DNA of 64,000 bases from Peribacillus simplex (GCF_001578185.1 NZ_CP011008.1:3128001-3192000), one strand, 5' to 3'. Shown: positions 8,473-18,049, counted from the stretch's first letter. Numbers and translations are program-made. The notes: generated by a model from the letters alone, not told the origin.

Positions 8473-10797
8473 TCAATCAGCTACCACTAGTACATCTAAA
8501 TACCTCGTCTCGCGAAGAAGACGTTCAACAATGGAGCCTTCTTTTATTTCTTGCCACCTCGACCTAGCTGAATGACCTATAATTACTTGTGTTGCTTTTT
8601 TATTTTTTAATTGTCCCGTTATTTCTTTTACTACTAAACGCCGATGTGTGGCATGGTATATTTCAAATATCCCTCCTAATCGTTCCGTTAGAACCATGAC
8701 TCTTTTCAATATGACTTCCTCTTCATTAGACAAGTTTTGATGGTCTTTTACATAAACAACAAACCATTGGGCCTTCAAACGATACGCTATTCGAAATCCC
8801 CTTCGTATTAAACGTTCTGAATCTTGACGTAAATTTACACAAACAAAAATGACTTCCTCTGTTCGCCAAGGTCCTCTTACGCCATTTTTCCGTTCATATG
8901 ATTCCAGCCGATCATCTACATCGTCTGCTAACTCACGTAATGCAAGCTCCCTGAGCGCAATTAGGTTTCCAGTTTTAAAGAAATTGCTTAACGACTGCTC
9001 TACTTTATCCATTGTATAAATGTTACCTTCTCGCATACGTTGTCTTAATGTCTTAGGCGAAATATCTATTAATTCCAGCTCGTCTGCTAAATGTAGGATC
9101 CGGTCCGGTACAGTTTCCCTTACTCGGACTCCAGAAATTTGTTCGACACTGTCATTTAAACTCTCTAAATGTTGAATATTCATAGTGGAAATTACAGAAA
9201 TTCCTGCACTTAGTATCTCTTCTACATCCTCATACCGTTTAGCATTTTTACTACCCGGAATGTTCGTATGAGCTAACTCATCCACTAGTACTACTTCAGG
9301 ATTACGCAGAATGATAGTATCAAGGTCCATTTCTTCCAAGGTTACATTTTTATATTGCACTTTTTTTCTAGGGATCATGTCTAAACACCCTATCTGATTC
9401 CCCGTATCCTTACGCCCGTGTGTTTCTAGTAAGCCAATGACTACGTCGATTCCATTTTTCCTTAATTGATTGGCTTCCCTTAACATAGTATATGTTTTTC
9501 CTACTCCAGGAGCAGCACCAATATATACTTTTAAGGTACCTCTTTTAACTTTTTGTATCTTCTCTTTTAATTCGGTTGAAGATAGCCTGCGATAGGGATT
9601 TTCTTTTTTCCTCTGTGTTTGAATAGCAGGTATGATCCGTTCTCCTTCCACTTCAGCTCGGTCTGCAACAACAAATACATCAATATTCTTTGTTATACGT
9701 AAAATCCGATTGACGATGGATCCATGAATAATCTCTTCCCAACGAGTTCTTTTAGACTGACCAAGTATAATTCGAGTGACATTATGCAATAAAGCATAGG
9801 CCACAATTTCTTCAGCAATGTTTTCCTTACTGATAGATATTTCTTCAAACGTCCCATCTAATTTTTTTATTAATTTCCCAATTGATCGTTTAAATGTGGC
9901 TTCTACTTTGGAAAGTGATTTTTGATTAGGGATAAAACAAGTAACTAATAAATCACTGCCTAATCGCTTGGCAATTTGATCTCCCCTTCGGATTAAAATG
10001 GAACCATTCCAATGATATTGAGCACATACTAAGATTCGCTCTGAAGCACCAGAGGGACCAGATAACCCTTTACGCTCTCGATATTCGTATAAATCATCCT
10101 CTACCTCCCCTGCCAGGAAGCGAAGGGATAATTCCCTAAGTACAGCTAAGTTATGTCTTTTAAAAAGGTGAGCATGTCCTTTTACTTGCTCATGTTTTTC
10201 ATCTAAATCTCCTTCTTGTAGACGTTTTAGGATAGCTTCGGGGGTTACGTCCAATAATTTCACTTCATCAGCGTGAGAAAGCGTATCCTCTGGCACAGTA
10301 TTACTCACATGAATTGGGAGTCCCGTGAGATGTTCTGCTACTTCTTTAACACCGGCAAGTTCATAAATATTTATGGTTGTAATGACACTGATTTTATTGT
10401 CAATTAACTCCTGTACATCTTCTAGTCTTGTAGCGTTTTTGGCAGAAGGTCTGTTTTTATGAGCAAGCAGGTCTACCAACACAACTTCAGGGTTTCTTGC
10501 GAATATTTCATCCAAGTCTAAATCATGCTTAGTCTCTCCTTTAACTTCCCATTCGATAGCTGGAATGATTTCAAGACCTCCCACTTGTTCCAAGGTTTTC
10601 GGACGATTAGATGCGCTAATAATACCGACAACGACATCAATACCTCGCTTTTTCAAATCGTTTCCTTCAAGAAGCATATGATAGGTTTTGCCTGAACCAC
10701 TGACTGCGCCAAGTATAATTTTCAGCCGGCCCTTTTTTATTTTTAATATGGAATTCAATATCTCATCTGGGGTTTTTCTTCGGAATTGTTCTAACAT
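8473..10797 (-). CDS. kdpD: Kinase-less KdpD with two tandem N-terminal modules
   Basis: 774 aa made of two copies (~residues 1-380 and ~395-774) of the KdpD sensor head: a P-loop KdpD domain followed by a universal-stress-protein (Usp) domain. Copy 1 has GAVSGSGKT (30-38) and the divergent VLVDLLAHKN; copy 2 has the classical GAAPGVGKT (427-435) and VLVDELAHTN. Both carry the ERILVCAQYHW/EEVIFVCVNLR Usp start. There are no transmembrane helices, no DHp histidine and no ATPase domain, and no kdpE beside it, so it cannot work as an ordinary two-component kinase. Short KdpD proteins are known in cyanobacteria and some Firmicutes; the in-frame duplication is unusual. In E. coli and staphylococci the Usp part of KdpD is linked to c-di-AMP or K+ sensing. 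Last gene of the kdp operon. Confidence 0.88.
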   Translation of the reverse strand: MLEQFRRKTPDEILNSILKIKKGRLKIILGAVSGSGKTYHMLLEGNDLKKRGIDVVVGIISASNRPKTLEQVGGLEIIPAIEWEVKGETKHDLDLDEIFARNPEVVLVDLLAHKNRPSAKNATRLEDVQELIDNKISVITTINIYELAGVKEVAEHLTGLPIHVSNTVPEDTLSHADEVKLLDVTPEAILKRLQEGDLDEKHEQVKGHAHLFKRHNLAVLRELSLRFLAGEVEDDLYEYRERKGLSGPSGASERILVCAQYHWNGSILIRRGDQIAKRLGSDLLVTCFIPNQKSLSKVEATFKRSIGKLIKKLDGTFEEISISKENIAEEIVAYALLHNVTRIILGQSKRTRWEEIIHGSIVNRILRITKNIDVFVVADRAEVEGERIIPAIQTQRKKENPYRRLSSTELKEKIQKVKRGTLKVYIGAAPGVGKTYTMLREANQLRKNGIDVVIGLLETHGRKDTGNQIGCLDMIPRKKVQYKNVTLEEMDLDTIILRNPEVVLVDELAHTNIPGSKNAKRYEDVEEILSAGISVISTMNIQHLESLNDSVEQISGVRVRETVPDRILHLADELELIDISPKTLRQRMREGNIYTMDKVEQSLSNFFKTGNLIALRELALRELADDVDDRLESYERKNGVRGPWRTEEVIFVCVNLRQDSERLIRRGFRIAYRLKAQWFVVYVKDHQNLSNEEEVILKRVMVLTERLGGIFEIYHATHRRLVVKEITGQLKNKKATQVIIGHSARSRWQEIKEGSIVERLLRETRYLDVLVVAD

Positions 10798-10861
10798 AAT
10801 ACTGACCTCCTAAATCCAGTTCAAGGTTAAAAGGAGAGTGAAAAACTCTCCTTTTCAAAAG

Positions 10862-11419
10862 TTATTTTAGTTGGTCCAATGCTATGTTTAATTTTAATAC
10901 ATTCACTCGGGGGTCTCCAAAAACTCCTAATGACCGTCCTTCCGTATATTTATCAACAAGATTAAATATACTTTTTTCAGATACACCTCGCTCTTTAGCA
11001 ATGCGTGATACCTGAATTTTCGCCCCTTGGGGTGAAATATTTGGATCAAGGCCCGAACTAGAGTTTGTCAGTAAATCAGCAGGTATCTCCTCTTGTTTGA
11101 CAGTAGGGTTCTCTTTTAAAAATGTTGCCAAATCTTTTTTTGTGCGCTTGATCATGTCCTCATTGGATGGGGCATAATTGGGTGTACCTGAGCCTGCCGC
11201 ATCATATTCTATAGAAGAAACACGACCATGAAAGTAACCTGGGTCCTTAAAAGATTGACCAATTAGTTCAGAACCTATGATTTTTCCTGATTCGTTTTTT
11301 ATTAAACTGCCATCTGCTTTTGCAGGCATAATGACTTGAGCAACACCTGTCATTAGCAATGGATAGGCAATTCCACACATAACAAGTAGCACCAGAACTA
11401 CGCGTATATTTTTCAACAT
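10862..11419 (-). CDS. kdpC: Potassium-transporting ATPase subunit C
   Basis: Single-spanning accessory subunit that stabilises the KdpFABC pump, 185 aa as usual. One N-terminal membrane helix (RVVLVLLVMCGIAYPLLMTGVAQ) is followed by the conserved periplasm-side segments GSELIGQSF, YFHGRVSS and SGLDPNISPQGA, and ends with GDPRVNVLKLNIALD. Lies 24 bases after kdpB and 64 bases before kdpD on the minus strand, with good ribosome sites. Confidence 0.95.
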   Translation of the reverse strand: MLKNIRVVLVLLVMCGIAYPLLMTGVAQVIMPAKADGSLIKNESGKIIGSELIGQSFKDPGYFHGRVSSIEYDAAGSGTPNYAPSNEDMIKRTKKDLATFLKENPTVKQEEIPADLLTNSSSGLDPNISPQGAKIQVSRIAKERGVSEKSIFNLVDKYTEGRSLGVFGDPRVNVLKLNIALDQLK

Positions 11420-11443
11420 GGATTCTCACCCTTACTTTTGATT

Positions 11444-13483
11444 TTAAGCTAAATGAAACATGACTAGGATTACATCGATAAGTTTGATTCCTATGAAAGG
11501 AACTATCACTCCACCTAATCCGTATATGAACAAATTCTTGGTTAATAATCTTGAAGCACTCATAGGAACGTATTTTACACCCTTCATTGCCAATGGTATG
11601 AGAAGGGGGATAATAACAGCGTTAAAAATTAAAGCTGATAAAATAGCACTTTGTGGTGTAGCCAGATTCATAATATTTAGAGCCTTCATCTGCGGAATGG
11701 CCAACATAAACATAGCTGGAATGATCGCAAAGTATTTAGCCACATCATTCGCAATACTGAAGGTTGTCAAGGCACCCCGTGTCATGAGTAACTGTTTCCC
11801 GATGGCCACTACCTCGATAATTTTTGTAGGGTCAGAATCCAAATCCACCATATTCGCGGCTTCCTTCGCTGCGACGGTTCCTGTATTCATCGCCAATCCA
11901 ACATCAGCCTGGGCCAATGCAGGGGCATCATTCGTTCCATCTCCCGTCATGGCCACAAGTTTGCCTTGTGCTTGTTCCTGTTTAATGACAGAAATTTTAT
12001 CTTCAGGCTTGGCTTCGGCAATAAAATCATCTACTCCGGCTTCTTTAGCAATGGTATTAGCAGTCAATGGGTTATCACCGGTACACATAACGGTTTTAAT
12101 TCCCATTTTCCGCAATTCATCAAAGCGTTCCCTCATGCCTGGTTTTACTGTATCCTTCAAGTAAATGACACCCAGCACACGGTTTCCTTCTGCAACAACT
12201 AGTGGCGTACCACCCGCAGATGCGACTTCATTAGTAATGCTCTCTAAATCCCCAGGTACTTTTTCACCTTGTTGCTGTAAATATTGTCTTATTGAATCAG
12301 CAGCACCTTTTCTGATTTTTCTACCATCAGAAAAGTCTGTACCACTCATCCGAGTTTCAGCCGTGAACTCAATTCCTACTGTCCCGGTTTTATCTAATTC
12401 TTTATCAGATAAACCGGCTTTTTTAGCAAGTTCGATGACAGATCGGCCTTCAGGCGTTTCATCGTGTAATGATGAATGAACAGCCACTTTATTTAACTCA
12501 GCTTGGCTTATCCCCTTAACCGGTAAAAAAGCTGAAGCCATGCGGTTCCCATGGGTGATCGTTCCTGTTTTATCAAGGATTATGGTATTAATGTCACCAG
12601 CTGCTTCGACAGCTTTTCCCGACATGGCAATGACGTTAAATTGAGTAACCCTATCCATACCCGCTATCCCAATGGCAGACAATAGGCCCCCAATGGTTGT
12701 TGGTATCAAACAGACCAGTAATGCAACTAAGGTTGCTATGGGTAATGTGACTTTAATATAAGAAGCAATTGGTACTAGTGTAGTGCAAACAAGCAAAAAG
12801 ATAAGGGTCAAACTAATAAGCAGGGTACTCAGTGCAATTTCGTTAGGTGTTTTTTGCCTTTTAGCTCCTTCTACGAGGTTAATCATTCGATCAAGAAAGG
12901 ATTCACCTGGGTCTGAAGTAACGATAATTTTGATAAAGTCACTGATGACTTTCGTTCCTCCAGTTACAGAACAGAAGTCCCCACCAGATTCTTTGATTAC
13001 AGGAGCTGATTCGCCAGTAATTGCGGACTCATCTACTGCGGCTACTCCTTCAATTACACTACCATCGGTTGGGATTAAATCATTGGTTTCCACCAAGACA
13101 ATATCGCCTTTACGGAGTTCTGTGGCTTCCACAACCATTATAGAACCATCTTTTTGCCATAACTTTGCCTTGGTATCCTGTTTCGTCTTTTTCAGGCTTT
13201 CGGCTTGCGCTTTACCCCGCCCCTCTGCTAATGCTTCGGCAAAGTTAGCAAAGAGTATTGTAACAAGCAGTATTACGCTTACGGCTATGTTATAACCCCT
13301 ATCCGATGTTCCTCCAAAAAAGTTTGGGAATATGGATAGTAAAAGAGTGATTACAAATCCTATTTCAACTACAAACATGACAGGATTTCGAGCCATTATT
13401 CTTGGATCTAATTTTTTAAAGGCATCTTTTATAGCTTGCCAGACAATTTCCTTATTGAGAGTCCCTTTACGCGTTGTACTCAT
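11444..13483 (-). CDS. kdpB: Potassium-transporting ATPase subunit B
   Basis: P-type ATPase that drives high-affinity K+ import, 679 aa, normal length. Visible motifs are the TGES actuator loop (ITGESAPV), the phosphorylation site [11 protein letters not shown], the [15 protein letters not shown] membrane segment, and [18 protein letters not shown] in the P domain. Works with KdpA in the cytoplasmic membrane. Sits 21 bases after kdpA and is co-transcribed with it. Confidence 0.97.
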   Translation of the reverse strand: MSTTRKGTLNKEIVWQAIKDAFKKLDPRIMARNPVMFVVEIGFVITLLLSIFPNFFGGTSDRGYNIAVSVILLVTILFANFAEALAEGRGKAQAESLKKTKQDTKAKLWQKDGSIMVVEATELRKGDIVLVETNDLIPTDGSVIEGVAAVDESAITGESAPVIKESGGDFCSVTGGTKVISDFIKIIVTSDPGESFLDRMINLVEGAKRQKTPNEIALSTLLISLTLIFLLVCTTLVPIASYIKVTLPIATLVALLVCLIPTTIGGLLSAIGIAGMDRVTQFNVIAMSGKAVEAAGDINTIILDKTGTITHGNRMASAFLPVKGISQAELNKVAVHSSLHDETPEGRSVIELAKKAGLSDKELDKTGTVGIEFTAETRMSGTDFSDGRKIRKGAADSIRQYLQQQGEKVPGDLESITNEVASAGGTPLVVAEGNRVLGVIYLKDTVKPGMRERFDELRKMGIKTVMCTGDNPLTANTIAKEAGVDDFIAEAKPEDKISVIKQEQAQGKLVAMTGDGTNDAPALAQADVGLAMNTGTVAAKEAANMVDLDSDPTKIIEVVAIGKQLLMTRGALTTFSIANDVAKYFAIIPAMFMLAIPQMKALNIMNLATPQSAILSALIFNAVIIPLLIPLAMKGVKYVPMSASRLLTKNLFIYGLGGVIVPFIGIKLIDVILVMFHLA

Positions 13484-13504
13484 TGAGAATACTCCTTTTC
13501 TTCA

Positions 13505-15178
13505 TTATCTAATTGTGAGCCATTCTGCTACTGGTCCGAGTGCAATTACTGGGAAGAACGTCAAAGCGCCAATAACTAATACCGTTGCTAAGAGAATGAC
13601 CAGGAAAGTGCTATTATCTGTCTTAAACGTTCCAATCGTCTCGGGAACTCGTTTCTTTGTAAGTAATGAACCTGCGACAGCGATTAGTGCAATCATAGAA
13701 AAGTAACGGCCAAACAGCATGACTAAGCCGGTGGATAGATTCCAAAATGGAGTGTTATCCCCTAAACCTTCAAATCCGGAGCCATTATTAGCTGCTGAAG
13801 AGGTAAACTCATAAACAACCTGCGAAATTCCATGAAAACCCGGATTAGAAATAGCCGAAGTGCCCATTTGTGTAGCTAAAGCAATGGCCGACGGAACTAA
13901 GATGATTAATGGATGTAAAAGGATGGCAATCGCTATTAGTTTCATTTCCCTACCTTCAATTTTCTTACCTAAAAACTCCGGCGTTCGTCCAACCATCAAC
14001 CCGGCAATGAATACAGCCATTATTGCGTACATAAGAATATTGACCGTCCCTACTCCATCACCGCCAAACACACAGTTCAACATCATTTCTGCCAATGGCA
14101 CTAATCCTCCAAGTGGAGTAAGCGTATCATGCATATTATTGACTGTACCTGTAGTAGCTGCTGTCGTAACGGCTGTAAAAAGGGCACTCTGTGCGATTCC
14201 AAACCGCACCTCCTTCCCTTCCATACTTCCATTCTCTTGAGAAATCCCTATTCTCTCTAATGCTGGATTTCCATTTTGTTCGCTGAAATACGTAACACCT
14301 AAGAACACAAGGAACATTAATCCCATTGCTGAAAAAAGAATCCAACCTAATTTCTTGTTTTTTGCCATATATCCAAACGTTAATGGAAGGGCAACAGGTA
14401 TCAGAAACATTGATAAAATCTCTAATATATTGGTGAAACCATTAGGATTCTCAAAGGGATGTGCCGAGTTGACACCAAAAAATCCACCGCCATTTGTCCC
14501 TAAATGTTTAATAGACTCTAACGCAGCTACTGGCCCACGTGCAATATTCTGCTTCGCACCTTCCAATGTAGTTGCAATGGCCGTAGGATCAAGGGTTTGC
14601 GGAACCCCTTGAGATACTAGGACAAGACCGATTAAGATAGATAACGGCAGTAGTACCCGGGTGATGGAACGAATTAAATCCACATAAAAATTCCCCATAC
14701 TGAACTGCCCGGTCAGGCCTCTGAAAAAAGCCATACATAACGAAAGACCGGTAGCTGGTGTCGTGAACATCAAAAATATGATGACGACCATTTGCGATAA
14801 ATAAGAAAGTCCCGATTCCCCGCTGTAGTGCTGTAAATTGGTATTGGTAAGGAAGCTTACAGCAGTATTGAATGCCAATAATGGATCCATGTTGTCTATC
14901 TTACTTGGGTTACCCGGTAAAATTCCTTGAAATCGAATGATCATGTACGAAATAATAAACATGACTAAATTACTCAATAGTAGTGCCTTTACATATTGCT
15001 TCCAGTTCATATCACCGGTATTAATACCAGATAATTTATAAATGCCCCTTTCTAACCATCCAAACATCCGATCTTGTTTTGTTGTTTCAAGGGAATAAAC
15101 ATTAGCTAAATATTTCGCCAGTGGTATTGCCAGGATAATGACGAGTGCCAATACCAGACCGATTTGTAAAAAATCCAT
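13505..15178 (-). CDS. kdpA: Potassium-transporting ATPase subunit A
   Basis: Channel-like K+-binding subunit of Kdp, ~557 aa with about ten membrane helices and four selectivity-filter-type glycine segments, e.g. TNTNLQHYSGESG, GTNGGGFFGVNSAHPFENP, CVFGGDGVG and SAANNGSGFEGL. Start taken at 15178 (MDFLQIGL) because GGAGG is spaced 8 bases from it; the ATG at 15184 is too close to that site. Second structural gene after kdpF. Confidence 0.96.
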   Translation of the reverse strand: MDFLQIGLVLALVIILAIPLAKYLANVYSLETTKQDRMFGWLERGIYKLSGINTGDMNWKQYVKALLLSNLVMFIISYMIIRFQGILPGNPSKIDNMDPLLAFNTAVSFLTNTNLQHYSGESGLSYLSQMVVIIFLMFTTPATGLSLCMAFFRGLTGQFSMGNFYVDLIRSITRVLLPLSILIGLVLVSQGVPQTLDPTAIATTLEGAKQNIARGPVAALESIKHLGTNGGGFFGVNSAHPFENPNGFTNILEILSMFLIPVALPLTFGYMAKNKKLGWILFSAMGLMFLVFLGVTYFSEQNGNPALERIGISQENGSMEGKEVRFGIAQSALFTAVTTAATTGTVNNMHDTLTPLGGLVPLAEMMLNCVFGGDGVGTVNILMYAIMAVFIAGLMVGRTPEFLGKKIEGREMKLIAIAILLHPLIILVPSAIALATQMGTSAISNPGFHGISQVVYEFTSSAANNGSGFEGLGDNTPFWNLSTGLVMLFGRYFSMIALIAVAGSLLTKKRVPETIGTFKTDNSTFLVILLATVLVIGALTFFPVIALGPVAEWLTIR

Positions 15179-15203
15179 TTGCATTTCCTCCGTTTTGTAG
15201 CTA

Positions 15204-15278
15204 TTAATATTTTTCCGGGTAAATTAAAGCATGAATTAAATACAACGAAAGTGCTCCAACAATAAATAATAAAAACAT
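15204..15278 (-). CDS. kdpF: Potassium-transporting ATPase subunit F
   Basis: A 24-aa hydrophobic peptide (MFLLFIVGALSLYLIHALIY...) placed directly before kdpA, matching the single-helix KdpF subunit that stabilises the Kdp complex. AGGAGAG precedes its ATG, and it ends 25 bases before kdpA. Confidence 0.9.
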   Translation of the reverse strand: MFLLFIVGALSLYLIHALIYPEKY

Positions 15279-15283
15279 CGTTT

Positions 15284-15382
15284 CTACTCTCCTTTTTCTT
15301 CTATAACTTTGTTACAAAAATGGATAAATCCAAAAAATGTTAAGAATGAAAAAGCTGTAAGTGAAACTGATATAAGATCCAT
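15284..15382 (-). CDS. 32-aa membrane peptide upstream of kdpF
   Basis: Reads MDLISVSLTAFSFLTFFGFI then HFCNKVIEEKGE and stop: one membrane helix with a short charged tail. AAGGAGAG is 6 bases before the ATG. Its last codons (AAAGGAGAG) supply the kdpF ribosome site, so translation is probably coupled. Small proteins of similar pattern (one helix, then a Cys and charged residues) are, as I recall, common before kdpF in other phyla, but I know of no assigned function. Confidence 0.75.
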   Translation of the reverse strand: MDLISVSLTAFSFLTFFGFIHFCNKVIEEKGE

Positions 15383-15469
15383 TGACGTCTCTCCTTCCAA
15401 ACTATAAAAATTTCAAACTAAAATGTACTCACCCCCTTTGAGTTTCTTAAAGAAACTAGGTTCCACTTG

Positions 15470-15841
15470 TTAGCAGCCAGTTATAGCTGTAACATTCTGG
15501 TTTACTGAAGATGACAAAATCAGCTCCCATTTTTTATATAGACTAGAATATTGATGATCATGAGTGACAACAAAAAACCTATAAGATTTGAACTCTGAAA
15601 ATATTTTCACAAGATTAATTCCATCAAACAGAGAATTAGGGAATAGATAAACACAGTTATCCTGCTCTGATTTATGAACCATTTTTCCATCACATTCCTT
15701 CAGGTTTCTTGTAGGCTTAAACCATTCTTCATCATAGTCTACAGTTTCTACATTACTTGTATCCGTGTGGGTGGCCCTATACTTTCCTTTACAGATATAA
15801 ATAATTTTCCTTTTCCAACAAGCAGCACTTTTCCCATACAA
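15470..15841 (-). CDS. Unrecognised 123-aa protein before the kdp operon
   Basis: Starts MYGKSAACWKRKIIYICKGK with a GGGGTGG ribosome site 5 bases before the ATG. It has no signal peptide or membrane helix, is rich in aromatic and charged residues and contains five cysteines. I do not recognise a family. It lies between the c-di-AMP riboswitch and the kdp genes on the same strand, so if real it would be the first cistron under riboswitch control. The opposite frame over 15674-15931 lacks a good ribosome site and is less likely. Confidence 0.5.
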   Translation of the reverse strand: MYGKSAACWKRKIIYICKGKYRATHTDTSNVETVDYDEEWFKPTRNLKECDGKMVHKSEQDNCVYLFPNSLFDGINLVKIFSEFKSYRFFVVTHDHQYSSLYKKWELILSSSVNQNVTAITGC

Positions 15842-15949
15842 TCCACCCCATTAGTACTTTCTCTTATTAATTTTCAATCTGCATTCTTTCTGGGGAAGAG
15901 AAGCCTGCCAGTTGATAACATAAAAAAATAGACCAATGCTTACTCTTTC

Positions 15950-16200
15950 CCCATGTATGCAGCCATGCAGTAGCTATCCATATCCCCGCGTTAATAAATA
16001 CGATTCACGCATCGGTTATTGGATTAATTGCAAAGCAAACATATAAAATTGGAGAAAAAGTACTCATTGGTCTACTTATCACCCAGCAAGCTTTACAGCT
16101 CTCTGTGCGATCTGTCTTCCAAGACACCTTTTCGTTTATAGGCATAATAAAAAGACCTACGGAAATGACAGGTTGCTATCTTGCTACAAACATAACAAAA
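15950..16200 (+). pseudogene. Possible C-terminal fragment of an MFS transporter
   Basis: An open frame from about 15990 to the TGA near 16210 gives ALINTIHASVIGLIAKQ ... SVFQDTFSFIGIIKRPTE, which resembles the last helix and tail of DHA2-type MFS proteins. It has no start or ribosome site. It runs antisense to the leader between riboswitch and kdp. Weak call. Confidence 0.3.
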
Positions 16201-16362
16201 AAAGCCTCCTGAATTAAGGTGGTCTTATGACCTCCTTCGCTTTAGCCGACGAAGTTAGCTGACGGGTAGGATGGCGAAAGAGTATCTCATCCCTTCTGCA
16301 AATGCAGAATTAACCCCAAAAATAGTGGGTCCTCCGTTCTCAATTTCTTGAGATTTGGCCGA
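16195..16362 (-). ncRNA. Cyclic di-AMP riboswitch (ydaO/yuaA class) with terminator
   Basis: On the minus strand the RNA reads ...GAGAACGGAGGACCCAC, UUUUUGGGGUUAAUUCUGC, a loop arm CAUUUGCAGAAGGGAUG, CCUACCCGUCAGCUAACUUC and GUCGGCUAAAGCGAAGGAGG. This order and these conserved blocks (ACGGAGGAACC, GGGGUUAAUC, CCGACAGCUAAC in the known T. pseudethanolicus aptamer) identify the ydaO class. A GGAGGC/T7 tail at about 16192-16205 can form a terminator, giving an OFF switch when c-di-AMP is high. Such switches precede K+ uptake genes in bacilli. The downstream genes here are the unknown ORF and kdpFABC. Confidence 0.92.
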
Positions 16363-16612
16363 TATCAAATTGTTATTTATGTGGATTATTCTACGCTCAT
16401 CATTAAATGTTTGTAAACCTCATAAAATCACGATATTAATTCAAAATCGACCAAATAAAGTCATTTTAGTCCGAATAAGTCATCAAAAGCTAACTTTACT
16501 TAATAATTCTAGTGATTACATTTTTTTATAGGTTTGTAAACTTACATTGACAATAACTAAGGTTGGGCATTATGATAAATCCCATAAATTCCCGAGATAA
16601 AATGGAGGCATT
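16363..16612 (+). promoter_or_regulatory. Promoter region of the MpsC-like gene
   Basis: TTGACA at 16547-16552 and TATGAT at 16571-16576 are separated by 18 bases, a good sigma-A promoter. GGAGG lies just before the ATG at 16613. The rest of the stretch is AT-rich with no gene. Confidence 0.65.
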
Positions 16613-16969
16613 ATGTTAAATCCAAAAAAGAAACTTGAAGCAGAAATAAGTGCAGCATTTATTAAGTTCCAGCGTGATCTGATAGGCAGAGGACCACAGG
16701 AAGCAAAAACATATATAATTAATGACATGTTGATTACTCGTTTTAAAGGGGTCCTGACTGTGGAAGAAAAGCATCTTGTCAGTCACAATTCCGGCAAAAA
16801 ACTTGTAAAAAAAATGCGCTCGCTTCTTCGTGAAATGTACACTAAGGATTACGAAAAAATAGTTGAAGATCATACTGGATGTAAAGTTCTTTCTTCCCAT
16901 AGTGATATTAGCACTAAAACAGGTGAAAGAATTGAAGTTTTTATACTGGATAAAGATTTAGAGAGGTAA
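16613..16969 (+). CDS. MpsC/DUF2294 family protein
   Basis: 118 aa, soluble. GRGPQEAKTYIINDMLITRFKG and LTVEEKHL ... RSLLREMY..DYEKIVEDHTGCKVLSSHSDIST match the DUF2294 family, renamed for the MpsC subunit of the Na+-translocating membrane-potential system in staphylococci. Single copies without MpsA/MpsB partners, as here, are common in bacilli and their role is not known. Preceded by a clear promoter and GGAGG. Confidence 0.85.
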   Translation: MLNPKKKLEAEISAAFIKFQRDLIGRGPQEAKTYIINDMLITRFKGVLTVEEKHLVSHNSGKKLVKKMRSLLREMYTKDYEKIVEDHTGCKVLSSHSDISTKTGERIEVFILDKDLER

Positions 16970-17118
16970 TTAGAAACCATCAAATAATACTGTTTAAGTT
17001 ACATGAATTATCATTTTTATAAAATTTATATATATATATTTTAGGTTAGAAGGCTCGCATGTTGTAAGTCGCAACAGATCGCCAACAGCTTCATAGTGCT
17101 TTCTAATTCGATGAAAGG

Positions 17119-17376
17119 TTAAAATAATGATAGGTAGAAATACCAATACCTACAAAACCTGTGGAATTTAGTAAAAAAAGAAATCATTGTGATGATAAAG
17201 TTAATTAACCCGCCAATTGAATTAATAATTAGTTTTGGAATCCAACCTTTAGGTTTTTCTCTAACCCATTTAAGCATCATTCCTGTTTGGGATAAGGGAA
17301 AAGGGATAAATACTCCAACAGCGTAAAAAGGTATCAGATGATCTGTTTCTCCTTTGAACACAATGATTAAGAGCTA
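17119..17376 (-). pseudogene. C-terminal fragment of an APC-superfamily permease (KimA-like)
   Basis: The frame gives VFKGETDHLIPFYAVGVFIP, then SQTGMMLKWVREKPKGW and a helix LIINSIGGLINFIITMISFF, the usual order in the last third of KimA/YdaO-like and related amino-acid permeases. There is no N-terminal part and the tail goes out of frame. KimA is a c-di-AMP-controlled K+ importer in B. subtilis, so this could be a lost K+ transporter near the riboswitch. Confidence 0.6.
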
Positions 17377-17563
17377 GCATCTTCTTTTAAAGCTTTAAGG
17401 ATTTTCTCTATTGTTCGTACAACTTATCCAATTTTGTGGTCTTACTGGTGACTATGTTTGTTTAGCAGTTTCAAAATAAACAGGACATTTGTCGGAAGGG
17501 GAATATAAAATCTGAGGGGAACTAGTAAGGTGTATTGAAAATAAAAAAGAGGGAGATGGCGCT

Positions 17564-18049
17564 TTGAAGAAATTACTTACCTGTTTGATAGTATTAGCAA
17601 TAGTCCTGGGGATATCTTTTTCCACTGCTTCAGCATCTGCTGGAGGATTTCACCACCCGCAAAGCTGGGATAAAAACTCGATTTTGCGGAAGGACACCCA
17701 TGGGGTGGAAGTTAAAAATATGCAGTATATCCTCAATGTCATGGGTTTTTATACTGATTCAGCAGTGGTTGACGTTGATGGGATTTTTGGGCCGAAAACC
17801 GAAGCGGGTGTAAAGAAATATCAAAAAGAAAACCATCTGATAGTAGATGGTGTGGTTGGCCCCAAGACGTGGACCAGTTTCTCGCAATATATTAAAAAGA
17901 ATGGCGAGAACACCTATGGAGCAGGCGGGTACATGGGTCTCAGAATCAAATGGAAGTACGACGATTCTTCTTATACATCAGGCTCAAAAGCCTATATTTA
18001 CGGTAATGGAGATACATTAAGTGACCAATATCGCCTGTATGCGAATTAA
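17564..18049 (+). CDS. Secreted peptidoglycan-binding protein
   Basis: 161 aa. Residues 1-26 form a Sec signal peptide (MKKLLTCLIVLAIVLGISFS with ASASA cleavage). Residues ~40-105 are a PG_binding_1 domain (LRKDTHGVEVKNMQYILN ... VDVDGIFGPKTEAGVKKYQ ... VDGVVGPKTWTSF). The last ~50 residues are Gly/Tyr/Ser-rich (GAGGYMGLRIKW) and may be a small beta domain. TTG start with GGGAGATGG upstream. Likely a cell-wall-targeted accessory protein without a visible catalytic domain. Confidence 0.85.
   Translation: MKKLLTCLIVLAIVLGISFSTASASAGGFHHPQSWDKNSILRKDTHGVEVKNMQYILNVMGFYTDSAVVDVDGIFGPKTEAGVKKYQKENHLIVDGVVGPKTWTSFSQYIKKNGENTYGAGGYMGLRIKWKYDDSSYTSGSKAYIYGNGDTLSDQYRLYAN

Noticed and set aside
11460..13295. 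Several long plus-strand frames (up to 234 codons) over the kdpB region
   Set aside because: They mirror the minus-strand kdpB codons, have no ribosome sites and look like reverse-strand shadows.
17391..17563. Possible second riboswitch ahead of the secreted PG-binding protein
   Set aside because: No conserved aptamer blocks on either strand; only AT-rich leader.
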